From positions 27,076,869 through 27,140,868 of the forward strand of contig CM023533.1 in the NCBI GenBank assembly GCA_013350335.1: 64,000 nucleotides of DNA, written 5' to 3'. The first letter of the stretch is position 1. Every line of letters begins with the position of its first letter. The notes under the pieces are model-generated. The model saw nothing but the letters and a program-made list of their open reading frames with translations. It had not been told where the DNA came from and did no database searches. Shown here piece after piece: positions 1 to 11,950 of the stretch. Made by a program: the position numbers and the translations under genes. The stretch comes from Chimonanthus salicifolius. Its lineage: Eukaryota; Streptophyta; Magnoliopsida; Laurales; Calycanthaceae.

Positions 1-959
1 TAGGATACTTGTATGATTCGGCCACTAGAACCCACAACCTTTATGGTTTTAACAGTGAGCACTTTGAACATGTTATACATTCGTGTCTAGGTATAAGGGT
101 TTCCTTTCAAAAAGAAAGAGTATAAGGCTATGGTGCTAATAAAAAGGGAAAAAGATTTTTTTTTTTTTTCAAAATTCAAACCATTGAATTCCATCAATAT
201 TGGTTTAGCAATTGATGCTGTGGATTGGTCTTTTTTTTTTTTTTTTTTTTCTTTTAAAAAAAAGCGGTTCTCACCTTTTGATTTACAAAATCTTGATTGA
301 TAAGAATAATGGAACAAAGCAATGGTTTGTACTTGATGCGTATGAGGTTAAATACCATATACTGAGAGTCTTTTCATCTGTGTAATTTTTTGGGATATTT
401 CAGTCTGTGGTCTATATTAATAACTTGGGGGTCCACGTGCAAACTAAAAATTTCGTAATTGTGGAATCCAATGCATTTATGTGTGTAACCACCACCACTA
501 CTATCAAAACAATTATATTATCTATATGGGATCAACTTTAAGAATCTCCTGTTCCATCCAAATCTATTGCTTCTTCAACACATAAAACCAAGCTTCTAAT
601 GCCCTCCTCATCCTCTTCTTTTCTTCCTCCTCTCCATCAAATTGTCAAAAAAATTCATTAATAAATAGGAAAGGTACACAAGAAATGGGAACGAAGGTTG
701 TTACAACTTAAAAAAATGGGAAAGGTGTAGTATATGAGATAGAAGTCTGCGTTGCCTTAAAAGATCCACTACTCCGAGAAATGTACATAGAAGATAACAA
801 GACAATATTTTTTTTGAAAGGTGATAACAAGAGAATATTAATCCAGAGAAAAGTCCACAAAAGCTCATGTCTCATTCTTCACTGAATAGCCCACAACTCC
901 TTTTGCCAAATGCCTCATGTGAGCAAAAAGGGTGCTCACTTCTTTCTTAAGCTTCTTGG

Positions 960-1240
960 TCTACTTTTATAGCCAAGTTCACTTGGGCAATGTCGTGCAT
1001 GGGGCTCACATGGGTAGGGTGGGATACATTTGTAAGATACTTTCCAGATGATGCTCTCTAAAAATCAAGTCCATTTGATCTCAAAAGTCACGATTTTTAA
1101 GGGTCTCAAAATCAACGATAAAAATGGGGGTAGTTTTGAATGGAATTTAATTTAACAGTGAGATCAACTCAGAATGGGTTCAAATTGGGTAGGGATCCAA
1201 TTCACGAGATAGGGTCCCCATTTGACTTTTGTCACCCATG
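960..1240. repeat. Dispersed repeat, copy A (paired with inverted copy near 15.15-15.44 kb)
   Basis: This segment shares a string of blocks with the reverse complement of 15150-15435, in the same order: a CACTTGGGC block, AAGTCCAT, AACGGTAAAAATGG-like, CAGTGAGATCAACT, AATGGGTTCAAATT and ATTCACG. Neither copy has an open reading frame of note. The element class is not recognised; fragments of an LTR or a SINE/MITE family are possible. Confidence 0.6.
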
Positions 1241-2099
1241 AGAACCTGTATATATATACACATATTGAGTATACCTGGTCTCCCTATATACTGGCAAAAG
1301 CTTCCATGGTGGTTTCTTCTTTCCATGAGCCCAGCAAAAGCACGTTCACAGAATTGTGAGCAAGGTGCCATTTCTTTTTGACAGAGATATAAATGGATTT
1401 ACATTGAAAAATAAATAAATTTAAAGTCAACAGCGTAGGATCAACTTGCATTAAGAGGTTTATAAAAGACCATACATTCATATAACAACATAGAAAATAG
1501 GAGACAGAACTGTCAAGGCTTCAAGGGAAAAGTCCTGTCTCAATACACCATTCAATGAGGGAAAATTACAAAAATTCCACTACTGGCACCCTCTTTTGTA
1601 CTCCAATCTTCGCCACAAAATCTGCAATGCAATTCGCTGCAACGCCAACACATTGCGAGCAAGGTGCCTTAAAAATGATTTTTAATCTTTTGAAGACTTA
1701 TTATCTTCCCCCTGAAACATTTGGGGCTTCCGTAATCACTAGTAACATTTACTCATTTGAATCTTTCGTACCTGCCTACTCTTTCTCCAAGTACCTTCAA
1801 CGCGTAATTCTTGATTCTTCATACTAGGGATAGTTTTGTTTTGCCTATTTGCCCATCATGTTCATTTTCATGATTGTGATCACCAATGCCGCTTATCCAT
1901 CTTTCTTTTCTTCTATATAAAAGCATCTTAATGTACTTGTGAAGGAAATGATATTTACATAGAATTGAAAGAATCTGTAGTGAACATAAAGGGTGGAAGC
2001 TCCAATTTTAAGCAAAAAGGAAACTAAATAAAGTAGTACTAAAGCACTACATAAGAGAAGAAGACATCCCTGAGCAAGCTAAGAGATTCCCCTCCTCAT
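1241..2099. other. No recognisable gene
   Basis: AT-rich DNA downstream of dispersed repeat copy A. No open frame longer than about 90 codons and no familiar protein motif was seen. Confidence 0.5.
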
Positions 2100-3080
2100 T
2101 TGATGAAAATTGGATTTTCCTCATCAGCAGTCTTCTATAAATAATATCCCATTTCCCTTATCTCTAAATGCAAGTCTGGTAGATTCCTGGGGAAAACTGA
2201 AGAAGCACACCAATTAATTGTACTTTGAGAATCACCTTCTACTATTGCATCATTGAAACCCATAGAATCAATCAAACGACATCCTTTGCGGGGAAATTCT
2301 ACTTCTAACTTATTGGGACAATAAGTTCTGAAAAGGAGGCAAGAACTGAAGCTAAATTATCTCTGATCACCCCCCCTTTAAGACCCCTACCATTCTCTTG
2401 ACAAAAGCTTCCATCAAAATTAAGCTTCACATGCCCCAATCAAGAGGCTCTGAACTGGTGTTGAATCTCAGAGATTGGGACAATAGTACACAAGCACACC
2501 AATGATGACGGAAATTTGCTTTGGACGAGCCAGAAAAACTTGCCAGAAGCTATAGCCCATGAAACAACCATATGTTGTGTTAGAGGCGACACCTGAGAAG
2601 GTGAAAAAGCTTTTCTATTAAAAGTACGATTATTCCACTCCTTCCAAAAGACCAGAGATAGTTGCCAGCAACATTCTCCAGAATCTGACATTTTTAGGAG
2701 CCAAAGACATAGCACCAAGTATTAATCAGATCAGCCAAACAATTTGGCATACCCACAAGGTAACGAACAACCTATGGAAGTACTGCCAAACTTATTTGGA
2801 GAAATCTCAGTGAAGGAATAGATGGTTCACAATCTCTGCATTCTCGAGGCAAAAATAATAAGCATTGACCAAGGGGGACCTCTATTATGAAGATGATCTG
2901 TAGTCATAATCTAATTCATGCCCATTGTCCACCAAAAAGCTAGAATTCTTGGAGGGGCATTAATTTCCAGAAATCAGGTTTGAGAATGGGCTCAATCCCT
3001 TACAGAAACAATTTCATAAAGAAAGATTTAACTTTGAAGGGGCCTTTTTTCTGGTTCCCAAAGTCGAACATCTGCACCAA
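2100..3080 (-). mobile_element. L1-type LINE remnant: zf-RVT region and RNase H domain
   Basis: Reading the minus strand, 2340-2440 gives GHVKLNFDGSFCQENGRG followed by GGVIRDN, the start of the RVT_3-type RNase H found at the end of plant L1 ORF2. Further on, at about 2200-2300, comes EGDSQSTINW, the E-x-D motif. Upstream in element direction (2440-2718) is WKEWNNRTF, typical of the segment between zf-RVT and RNase H, and about 2850-2950 gives RG and HLFLH-like pieces in shifting frames. Stops and frameshifts mark it as dead. The recognised order is correct for an L1 tail. Confidence 0.75.
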
Positions 3081-3286
3081 ATAGGAAGATACAGTTGCTA
3101 GAGGCAAGAAAGAAGAGAAATAAGCTCATCCAACAAAAGATTGCAAGAAATAAAAAATAGTTGTCGTTCTTCACCAGATGAATGAAGCACTAGGAGCTCA
3201 TTTGAGAGTTGGTTTGACTACCTTAACCATGGCAGAATATTTCCATGACCGTTAATTGTTTTGTAGTTGTTTCTTAAATTTCTTAC

Positions 3287-3313
<27 letters not shown>
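3287..3313. repeat. (TA)n microsatellite
   Basis: Uninterrupted alternating TA run of about 27 bases at the left of a gene-free stretch. Confidence 0.95.
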
Positions 3314-3317
<4 letters not shown>

Positions 3318-5978
3318 AACAGCTCGGCTTCCTATGTTGACTCCCCAAGTCACCAAGTTGACTCCACTACTTGGCCTACCACTTGAGTCCAAATCATGAA
3401 TCAACAAGATACTGTCTTTTTTTTTTTCCCCCCTTTTTAATTATTTAAACAACAAACAATTGAATTGTATTTATTTGATTTTTTACACTGATTTGGCCAT
3501 TGAATTTCTCATCTTCTTGTTGTTCTCTGTGTGTGTGCACTCATGCGTGCATGTGTTTGTCTGCATGTTTGTTTTTCTCAACCATGTAATACACTCCATT
3601 TTAGTAGTCTTCATTAGTAACTTAGGGCAACCATGAAATAGAAGTGGTTTCTTGACCTACAAAGTATCAATAAATGGAACATTTTATCCCAACTCAATCA
3701 CAAGCTTTGCTACTTTCTGCTTGAGATATTATGCTCCTCAAAGCAAGTAACCAAATAGTAACTAAATAGTGGATGCTTGTTAAAAGAATTTTCCATCAGA
3801 TCTACCTACTTACATATTGTCTACTTTCGCTTCGTGTTCAGGAGTTATGCCTTCTCTCCTAATGCAAGCACCAGTCATTGACCAAACAAGAAATATTAAA
3901 AGGCATTGTATTATTGCTGCTGATGTTGTGGCATGTTGGTGCCATACCTGGAATTTCACGAGTCAAGCCATGTTACACACTGTTAAAATATATAAATATA
4001 GAAGGAAGGGTTCAGCTGCACACTCCATAAAGCGCTCTCATAGTGACAACTCCATGTGGAGCCCACCTATGATCACTTTTTTATAGATGTACATGTTTAC
4101 TCTGTGCATTTAGAGTCTACATATATTTTATGCTTATTATCCTACCTTCACATCTTTCGAGAGAAATTTTGAAAAAGCTCCATTCTTTTCAGTTCTCATT
4201 TAACCCAAAAATGCCCCATAGTTTTTCATCATTTGAAAAGTCCCAATGTTTTGTTGAGTTGTTTGAACTTTGAAGAAACTCTTTGTCTCCCTTTGGCACA
4301 TGCTACACATATTTCCAAGTAGTAAGCTCAAAATGGATACCAGGCACAGTTGTATGTCTCATCCAATCATACCAAATGAAAGGAGACCACTGGATAGCCA
4401 AAATAATAAAATTGAGCCTCTTATGTAATTACCATTTGATTAAAGGCCACTAAAAAGGATGGTTGTAAGTTGAAATATTGTATGGCCAAAATTTTCAAAT
4501 GTGTTTTAGTTTTAGTGTTTTGTCTGGTGTAGCAGTCCTCTTTCACATGGTATAGTTGGTTGGACACAAATATGCCACACATCTATTTTGAAAATGCTAC
4601 ATGAAAATTGGTGCAACATATGCTGAAGGGAGACCAAAAGGCTTTTCTCTAACATATTAACAAAAGATGGGGCTTATTTCAAGATATGTCATGGTGCCTT
4701 TTTATATAAGTCAAAATGAATGGGTCTTCTTTCAAAATATCCCCCATTTAGATAAATTATCCAAAGGGATGGTTAGATAGATCGAGTGAGAAAGATGGCA
4801 AATATGACAGATAGAGACAAATATATACAGAGATAGATGAGTCGGAGAGATTCAGATCTTGCCTCTAGGATTCAGAATCAGATGTGGATTTTTCTCAAAA
4901 CATGCCAAATCTGACATGTTTGGCATACCATGAAACTCCATTCCATTATAACGTGAACTAGGTAGCCTTGGTTAAGGATTAGGAGATCCCTATGGGGATT
5001 CACTGATTGCTTACCCTCAACTGATGGAGAACAGCTGATCTTTATCCAATCTAAGGCCAATATATTGAAGAATCTCCTGTCTCTAGGAGCCCGTTATTTT
5101 AAACCCCCTTAATTCTCCTAAACATAAATTCTAAGAGTCCCATTTCAAGTTTCTTATGTTTTTCTGTCCACATTTTCCAAAAGATTGATGGAGTAGTCAT
5201 GTGTCACAATCAATGATGTGATGGTGGTTCTCATTGCTGTTGCAATTGTTGCTGTTAACTCAACATGGAGAAACAGAAGGAATAACAAGGGAAGAAAGCC
5301 CAAAACTGTAACAAGGATCTACAATCCCTAAAGGAGCCGTCATTGTGGATTTGAAGAGGGTACATGGTGAAATCTTGATGCAACTTCGGAACTAATTCAA
5401 ATGAACTCAGCAAAGCTGAATTCCAAAAGAGTCACTACTAGTTTTACTGAAAGAGAAGGCACTTTCTTTCATGACTTAGAATGAGCTCTTTCATTTTTTT
5501 TTACTTGAGCCATCAGACCTCACTGTTAATAAGAACCTTTACTTTGTGGTATTCATTCATCAATTCATGAATTGTATATAATGTCTTTAGACTGTTATGT
5601 GTTCATACAGCAAGTTGAATTATCAAGTCCCAGACTTGGTTCCAACCTGCCTTTAATTCACTGCACACCTGTTATTATGAGAAAAGAGGGTTTCAGCATG
5701 TTCCCGAAAAGTAATATTTAACTTGTTTGAGAAAAGAAAGTGTTGACCTGGTTCAGCAAGACACTGAATCAAGTTGGGATATTGGTCTTTTCATCTGCAT
5801 TATTGAGTACTCAAATTTGTAGCTTGGTTGATCTCTGATGGGGTAAACAAATGCTACTGTTTGTATGTTATATCAATCTGCGGTCCATATTGCAACTTTG
5901 CAGGTTTAATTGCAACCTCATTTTTTCCTTTGGGTAGTCCCCAAGTCACTAAGCTTGTGTTGATCTTCCTACTTTCAG
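3314..5978. other. Gene-free stretch before the cyclophilin exons
   Basis: AT-rich DNA. I searched it by eye on the plus strand for the missing upstream cyclophilin exons (FHRxI, GGD, ENF blocks) and saw none. Possible only as very short or divergent exons. Confidence 0.5.
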
Positions 5979-6292
5979 GTGTTGTGTCAATGGTTAATTC
6001 AGGACGAAACTCCAATGGTTCACAGTTTTTCATAACCACAATCAAGGCTAGCTGGTAAGCTACATAAATAAATAAATAGATAATAGTGTGTGGACTGTTT
6101 CTCATGCACAATGCACATTTATTTTTCAGGTTAGACGGGGAGCACGTTGTTTTTGGGAGAGTTATTCAAGGTATGGATACTGTATATGCAATTGAAGGGG
6201 GAGCTGGGACTTACAATGGGAAACCCAGGAAAAAGGTCATCATCGTAGATTCAGGGGAGATACCCATGAGCAAATGGAATGAGGAAAGCTGA
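5979..6292 (+). CDS. Cyclophilin (peptidyl-prolyl cis-trans isomerase), CYP21-1-like, last two exons only
   Basis: Cyclophilins catalyse proline cis-trans isomerisation in protein folding. Two exons are visible, 5979-6054 and 6130-6292, joined at a Trp codon (TG|G) across a GTAAGC donor and a TTTTCAG acceptor. They encode the C-terminal cyclophilin core: the motif [14 protein letters not shown] (the QFFIT of the active-site sheet), then [16 protein letters not shown], and a tail ending [13 protein letters not shown] and TGA. The [14 protein letters not shown] insert and the extended SGEIP tail resemble the secretory-pathway CYP21-1 type more than short cytosolic cyclophilins; this comparison is from memory. 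The first exon begins in phase 1, so at least one upstream exon is required. I looked for the FHRxI and GGD blocks in 1-5978 and did not find them. The 5' part may lie outside the window or be lost, so functionality is undecided. AATAAA near 6972 could be a polyadenylation signal. Confidence 0.85.
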
Positions 6293-7559
6293 CTCATCAC
6301 CACAATTGCATACACAGTATCCATCCCTTGAATACACAGTATTGCATACACAGTATCCATCTCATTTGAACTAGCAGAGGCATTCAGGATGCAGCTGTAT
6401 GAGTTTTAGCAAAGATTGCTGGGTGATTGCCTCTCTCCATACCTTGTATACTCACTGTATAATAATTTTAACTTGCATGTGTATTTGGATGATTGCCATT
6501 TTGGCCTGGCTAGGTCCACAGTATTGTTGTATTTCATCCCAACAGCAATACATGTTTTTCTTGTGGAAAACTGTGAATGGTGTAAGATCATCACTTAAGA
6601 GTTACTGCGTCATTCCATCTCTTCTGTATCTTGGTGTTGCGTTTCTTCCCTCCTTTTCAACTGGTAAATTCATTAAAGGGCACAAGAAGTGTGTCAAAGG
6701 GAAAAGATACAGATAGCTTAAGTGTTGATTTTAGTTTCTTGTTGACATGCCAATGCCATATTAAACTTCTTGATTGGGGTTTGTGTCCTGTTAGAGATTC
6801 CTATTTTGGTTGTATAGGCCATTCGGATTTACCCTGAATGAGAAGTGATGTGAATATTTTAGCAGAATGAATGGGTATCCATTCTGTAGTTTTTTGAGTG
6901 GTACGGAAATTAGAAGCAACATAGCTATGGTACTTTTGGTTCTCAAATGTGTTCATATGCAGAGGGAAATTCAATAAAAGAGTATGAGCTCAACCTTCAT
7001 TAGTTTCGTGAGTTTTCTCTGTAGAATTATTTCAGAAATGCTTGCAAACGGGTGAAGAAGTGTTGCCTTCCATTATCTGATTATTTCCCTTCTCCAAGGG
7101 CATTTATTCAAGGATGATCGAGTCTTCAATTCAAGTTCAATCGTGAAACGAGTGTTTTAATTCGAGGGAGAGATCATAGAGCAAGATTATGGTCACATAG
7201 TTTGGGCTATCCTAGAATACATACTCCAATGGCTGAGCTTTGGTTCAATAAATTTTGACATGAATTGAAACTTGTTTTTAAATTTAAAATGTGATAATCA
7301 CATTGAATTAGCATGATGTTGATCAACTACTTATTTTATATTGCTCTCTCTATTTTTAAGAATGATTTAATAAATTGTTTTTCTAAGTTGATGTGTGTGA
7401 AGCTCTATTTGTTAAAAAAAAACATTTTGTCATGTATTTTTTTATCATAGGTAATAGCCTCCAACTTAAATCATACAAGAAAAACATTTGACATTAACTA
7501 AGATAGGGGTATGGTGGGATGTAAATGCAACCCTGATGATATATTTCAATCCAATGGCA

Positions 7560-7790
7560 ATTTTATTTGCATGCAGGTGATATATTTTTTTTATGATCAA
7601 GGTGTTCAAGTGTTTTAGAGCATCCGTGTAAGTTTTTATAGCTACACATACCGGATACCTTTTGCATACAAGTGATATTAACTCTGATTAAAGATTTTAT
7701 GGGGAGTTCAGATTCAAGTTCCTTTCCTCAAAGTAGGACTCATGTATCTAAATTTTAACAAACAAGATTCATTGATTCATATTATTGAAA
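7560..7790 (-). mobile_element. Degenerate tRNA-derived SINE copy (same family as 15.6 kb and 59.1 kb)
   Basis: A T-rich run, then ATGATCAAGGTGTTCAAG and a GCATCCGTGTAAG block, resembles the 3' end of the family in reverse orientation. The B-box side (AGATTCAAGTTCC) is recognisable but weak. Confidence 0.45.
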
Positions 7791-8344
7791 ATTTCTCATT
7801 CAACACCTAAACTCATGTAATACCATCTTTGGAAACTTGATCGAGATTTGGTCAACTCATTGATTGTCTAAGGTAAGTGGCTGAGTTCTTTTAAGATCGA
7901 TTCAGTTATTTGACAACCACTTCTTATGAATTATGAGGTGGATGGATATCTTTTCTTGTCAACAAATGTATGAGTTTGAATTATTATAGGTATACACAGA
8001 GACGAAAAAAAAATCAATATTTAGAGGGTAACAATATGTAAATCACAATTTTTAAAAAGGTTTTGAACTCTGTTATATTTAAAAAAAAATCAATATGTAG
8101 AGAGTTTCATAGATATTCGGAATATCATATTCCTTTAGAAGAACTTGCTTAGAATGACAGATTTATAGTTTAAGAAGCAAGCAAATGGGTGAGGAAAAAA
8201 AAAGTGATACTGTTCTATGGGACTACTAGGCAAGTGAGATACTGTGGTAAGGGACATGGTTCATTAGAAAGGGAAAAACAAAGAAAAGTAATGATTCCAC
8301 CACACATAGAATCCTATTATTTCTAATTTATACCCTTCATCTTA

Positions 8345-8530
8345 GGACATAGTGTGCAGGTCTCTTAGAGCACTTGCACTAATATTTGTTGTATGTACAA
8401 GCCTCTCTATCCACATATACCAGATAACTTTACAGGAAGTGGTTCTTTGGAGTAGAGTGAGAATAGAACTCAGATCTCCTTCTTTCTAAGATAGGGTTCT
8501 TGACCATCACTCCAATCCTATTTGGATTTA
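8345..8530 (-). mobile_element. tRNA-derived SINE, degenerate copy
   Basis: Blocks TCTCTTAGAGCACTTGCACT, ACAGGAAGTGG and a degraded B box (AGAACTCAGATCTCC, reverse strand) follow the same order as the intact copies near 15.7 and 59.2 kb. No target duplication was identified. Confidence 0.6.
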
Positions 8531-8748
8531 CTTCTAATCTATACTTGGTTTCAAGAGGACCAACTTTTCAAGTTCCAAGGACAAGCAGTCTTCGGACCAA
8601 CTCCACTGTTACCCTCACATTTGAGGACCAATGCAATCTATTTTATGAAGTGGTTAATGTATTAGTGATACATACTATATTAACGGTATATCGATAATAT
8701 GTAAGTATATCGGTTTATTAAATAGTTTACACTAAAAAAATAAAATAT

Positions 8749-8915
8749 CAATGGTTGTAGCTCAACTAGTTGCCTCTTACCTTCAAGAAGCAGGAGGTTG
8801 TGGGTTCGAGCCTCCATGGCCTAACCTTAATGTGCCTTAGGGGTAGTGGACTCATCTTTGAAGGTTTTGGTAGAATTGTGTCCAAGTCTCTCATACGTTA
8901 ATATATATATATATA
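8749..8915 (+). mobile_element. tRNA-derived SINE-like element
   Basis: Starts GGTTGTAGCTCAACTAGTTG (RNA polymerase III A-box form). A consensus B box, GGGTTCGAGCC, follows at 8802-8812, spaced as in a tRNA head. A ~90 bp body follows and the element ends at an (AT)n run at 8897-8914. It belongs to a different SINE family from the reverse copies nearby. No clear target duplication. Confidence 0.65.
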
Positions 8916-9702
8916 TTCAATTTACGTTCATTTCAAAGGATCACTTCCAATGGAACTTATCTAGTGTACGTGGATTGAAGATTTATAAATGTCCTAAAGA
9001 TTAATCGAGTGAAATACCTCAATATATTTGTTAAAAAAAAAAAAAAAAATTGGTTATGACAGCTACTAACATATATGCCAATCAGCTGATCACTCATGTG
9101 ATGGTTAAGTCGGCTCTTTTTAAAAAGAAAACTCAGCTCTTTTTCAAATTCAACTTTTTTATATAAATCAGAGAAATATATAATTTATAGAAAAATTACA
9201 AAATTTCTAATTTTAAAGAAGAATTTTAATTTAATATTTTCTTTTATGATATATTTATTTTTATTTTTATCTAAGAAGATTAAAAAATTAAATATATAGA
9301 ATTTTATATACATGTAGATCAAAATATTTTCTATTATTAATTTATTGTTAAAAACTTAAAATGAATATTATTAAAAAAATAGCCCCCATGGATTTAAATA
9401 TTTTATTTTATTTAATATAAGAAATTAGCGTGTTAAAAAATATATATCTGTATTTATCTATTAATTATTTTGAATAGTTATTTTTATTTTGTGGATATTA
9501 TTTAATAATTATGTTTGTATCAAAATATAAATTTATTTATTTTTATTAAGTAATTTCGTCATAATGAAATACATAATAAATTATTTTTTCACTCATATTT
9601 ATTAAACATATGTATATATATTTTTTATCCTTCTCGTACATTTTTCTCTCGCTTGGCACCATATGTATAAATTCCCGCAGAAAATGCCCTCCAAAACTTT
9701 CC
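8916..9702. other. AT-rich stretch without gene
   Basis: Very AT-rich (long runs of A/T words such as TTTTTATTTTTATC). No coding pattern or clear repeat unit seen. Confidence 0.5.
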
Positions 9703-11731
9703 GGCTGCGTTTGGATGCGGGGTAATTTTTATAGGGGTTAGTTACCCCTGAGTAGGGTCACCTTTGAAAAAGAATTACCCTTATGCAGTGGTAAAGTAAG
9801 AACTTACCTTAAGGGTAAAAAATCTTGTTTGGTACTTATTAGCAGGGGTAACTTAGTATATTAATAATTTTATGAGAAATTTTATAAAATATAATCATTA
9901 AATAATATTCATTAAGTAAATCTAATATTATCTAATTTTTATAAATTCTTTTTTATAACTATAATTTAAAATGAACACTTGCATTCTAATAGTAAAAAAA
10001 AATAAAGAAAAAAATAGATATTATTATTTTAAATCTCATTACATGAATAAAAAAAATCTAACATATCTCTTTATAAAAAAATATAATTTGTTCATTGGTA
10101 ACATGAAATATATAATATAATAAACTATTATAATAGTTTAATAAATCACAACAAATAAAAATTAATATTAAAAATTTTCACGGGTGAACTCCTTAAAAAT
10201 AGAATATTTAGACAAATATGTTTCAAAAAATTTTATTTTTATTTTTATATTATATAGATTTAATAAAATTATTAATTCTCATAAAATTGTTAATATGTCA
10301 ATTTACCCCTACTAAAGGGTAACCCCTGTAAAAATTTACCCCTCACTCAAATGCATCACGTTGAAAATGTTGCAGATTTTTTTTTTTATATTATATAGAT
10401 TTAATAAAATTATTAATTCTCATAAAATTATTAATATGTCAGTTTACCCTACTTACAATTACCCCTACTCAAAGGTAACCCCTGTAATAATTTATCCCCC
10501 AACCAAATGCATCATGGTGAAAATGCAGAATTTTTTTATATTATATAGATTTAATAAAATTATTAATTCTCATAAAATTGTCAATATGTCAGTTTACCCC
10601 TTACTTACAATTACCCCTACTCAAAGGTAACCCCTGTAAAAATTTACCCCTCACCCAAATGCATCACGTTACAGAAATTTTATTTTTATATTATATAAAT
10701 TTAATAAAATTATTAATTCTCATAAAATTGTTAACATGTTAGTTTACCCTACTTACAATTACCCCTACTCAAGGGTAACTCCTGTAAGAATTTACCCCTC
10801 ACCCAAATGCATCACATTGAAAATGTTGCAGTTTTTTTTTTATATTATATAGATTTAATAAAATTATTAATTCTCATAAAATTGTTAATATATCAGTTTA
10901 TCCCTACTTACAATTACCCCTTCTCAAGGGTAACCTCTGTAAAAATTTACCCCTCACCCAAATGCATCACTTTGAAAATATTGACATATTTTTAAAATAA
11001 TCTTCTAACAGAATAAATTGTTAATTATCCTGAAAGAGATTATCATAAACTTGAAACTTTTTCAGAGTTTTGAGACCCTATCGAAATTTCAACAGAATCA
11101 CTCCTTGAAAATAGAACATTATGACAAATACGTTTAAGAAAATTTTATTTTTATATTATATGGATTAAATAAAATTATTAATTATTCTAAAATTGTTAAT
11201 ATGTCAGGTTACCTCTACTTACAATTATCCCTACTCAAGGGTAACCTGGGGTAACCCTTGTAAAAAATTACTCCTCATCCAAATGCATTATGTTGAAAAT
11301 CTATATAATAAAAAAAATTATTTGAAATCTATTAAATTTTTAATTATATAAGATATAATTGAAAAATAAAGGAAGACACGGGATAAATAGGAGAAAGGTT
11401 TCCTTAACAAATAAAAAACCACTATTATTATTTTAAATTTTAATAAATGAATAAAAAAATTCTATATATCTCTTCATAAAAACATATAATTTATTGTTTG
11501 GTGATATGAAATTTATCAAAAAGAAATAATGAAGTGCTTTTAAAAAAAAAAGTCAAATACTCACCAAAATAAATAAATAAATAAAATATAAAAAAAGTCT
11601 CATAAAAGAGCAAAAAAGGATAAAGAGGGGTATTCAAAATGGTTGCAAGAGGGGTAAAAATTCACCCTTACTCCCTTTACCAAACGAGGGTAACAAGGGG
11701 TACCCCCGCATACCCCCATCCAAACGCAGCC
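9703..11731. mobile_element. 2.03 kb terminal-inverted-repeat DNA element with internal tandem array
   Basis: The left end reads GGCTGCGTTTGGATG and the right end is its reverse complement, CATCCAAACGCAGCC, extending to about 19 bp with one mismatch. Both ends are flanked by TCC (9700-9702 and 11732-11734), a possible 3 bp target duplication. No transposase frame is present, so it is non-autonomous. The interior is AT-rich and carries the ~150 bp array listed separately. Short elements at 52.05-52.25 and 54.36-54.51 kb have similar ends. Superfamily is not certain; a 3 bp target fits PIF/Harbinger or CACTA-like groups. Confidence 0.7.
10190..11290 (+). repeat. ~150 bp tandem repeat array, about six units
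   Basis: The landmark ATGCATCAC (with variants) recurs at 10351, 10507, 10659, 10807 and 10962, spaced 148-156 bp, and a diverged form at 11282. Each unit holds a poly-T start, TTTAATAAAATTATTAATTC, a TTACCCCTACT segment, GGTAACCCCTGTAAAAATTT, and ends TTTACCCCTCACCCAAATGC. That end resembles the element's own terminal repeat. Confidence 0.9.
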
Positions 11732-11950
11732 TCCATTTTCGGACCTTCAACTGAGGTTTTTCTGGTTCCGATTGCGATCCGATCCTTGGGATCTCTTCCA
11801 AGATCCATCCATGATTCAGAAGATTAGAGTTTCCTTGACCCAATTTCCACCAAATCCTATCTCTATCTGGCGCGTTTGGAGGTTTTCAGTTTGAAAAAAG
11901 AGGGTTAGGATTCTCTTTGTATTGAATCTCTTCAGTTGCTATATTGTAAT

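Noticed and set aside
8749..8830. tRNA gene
   Set aside because: A and B boxes are present but no cloverleaf or anticodon arm can be drawn; it is a SINE head.
10190..11290. Regular spacing suggestive of a CRISPR array
   Set aside because: The units are contiguous ~150 bp tandem repeats without unique spacers, in a plant genome.
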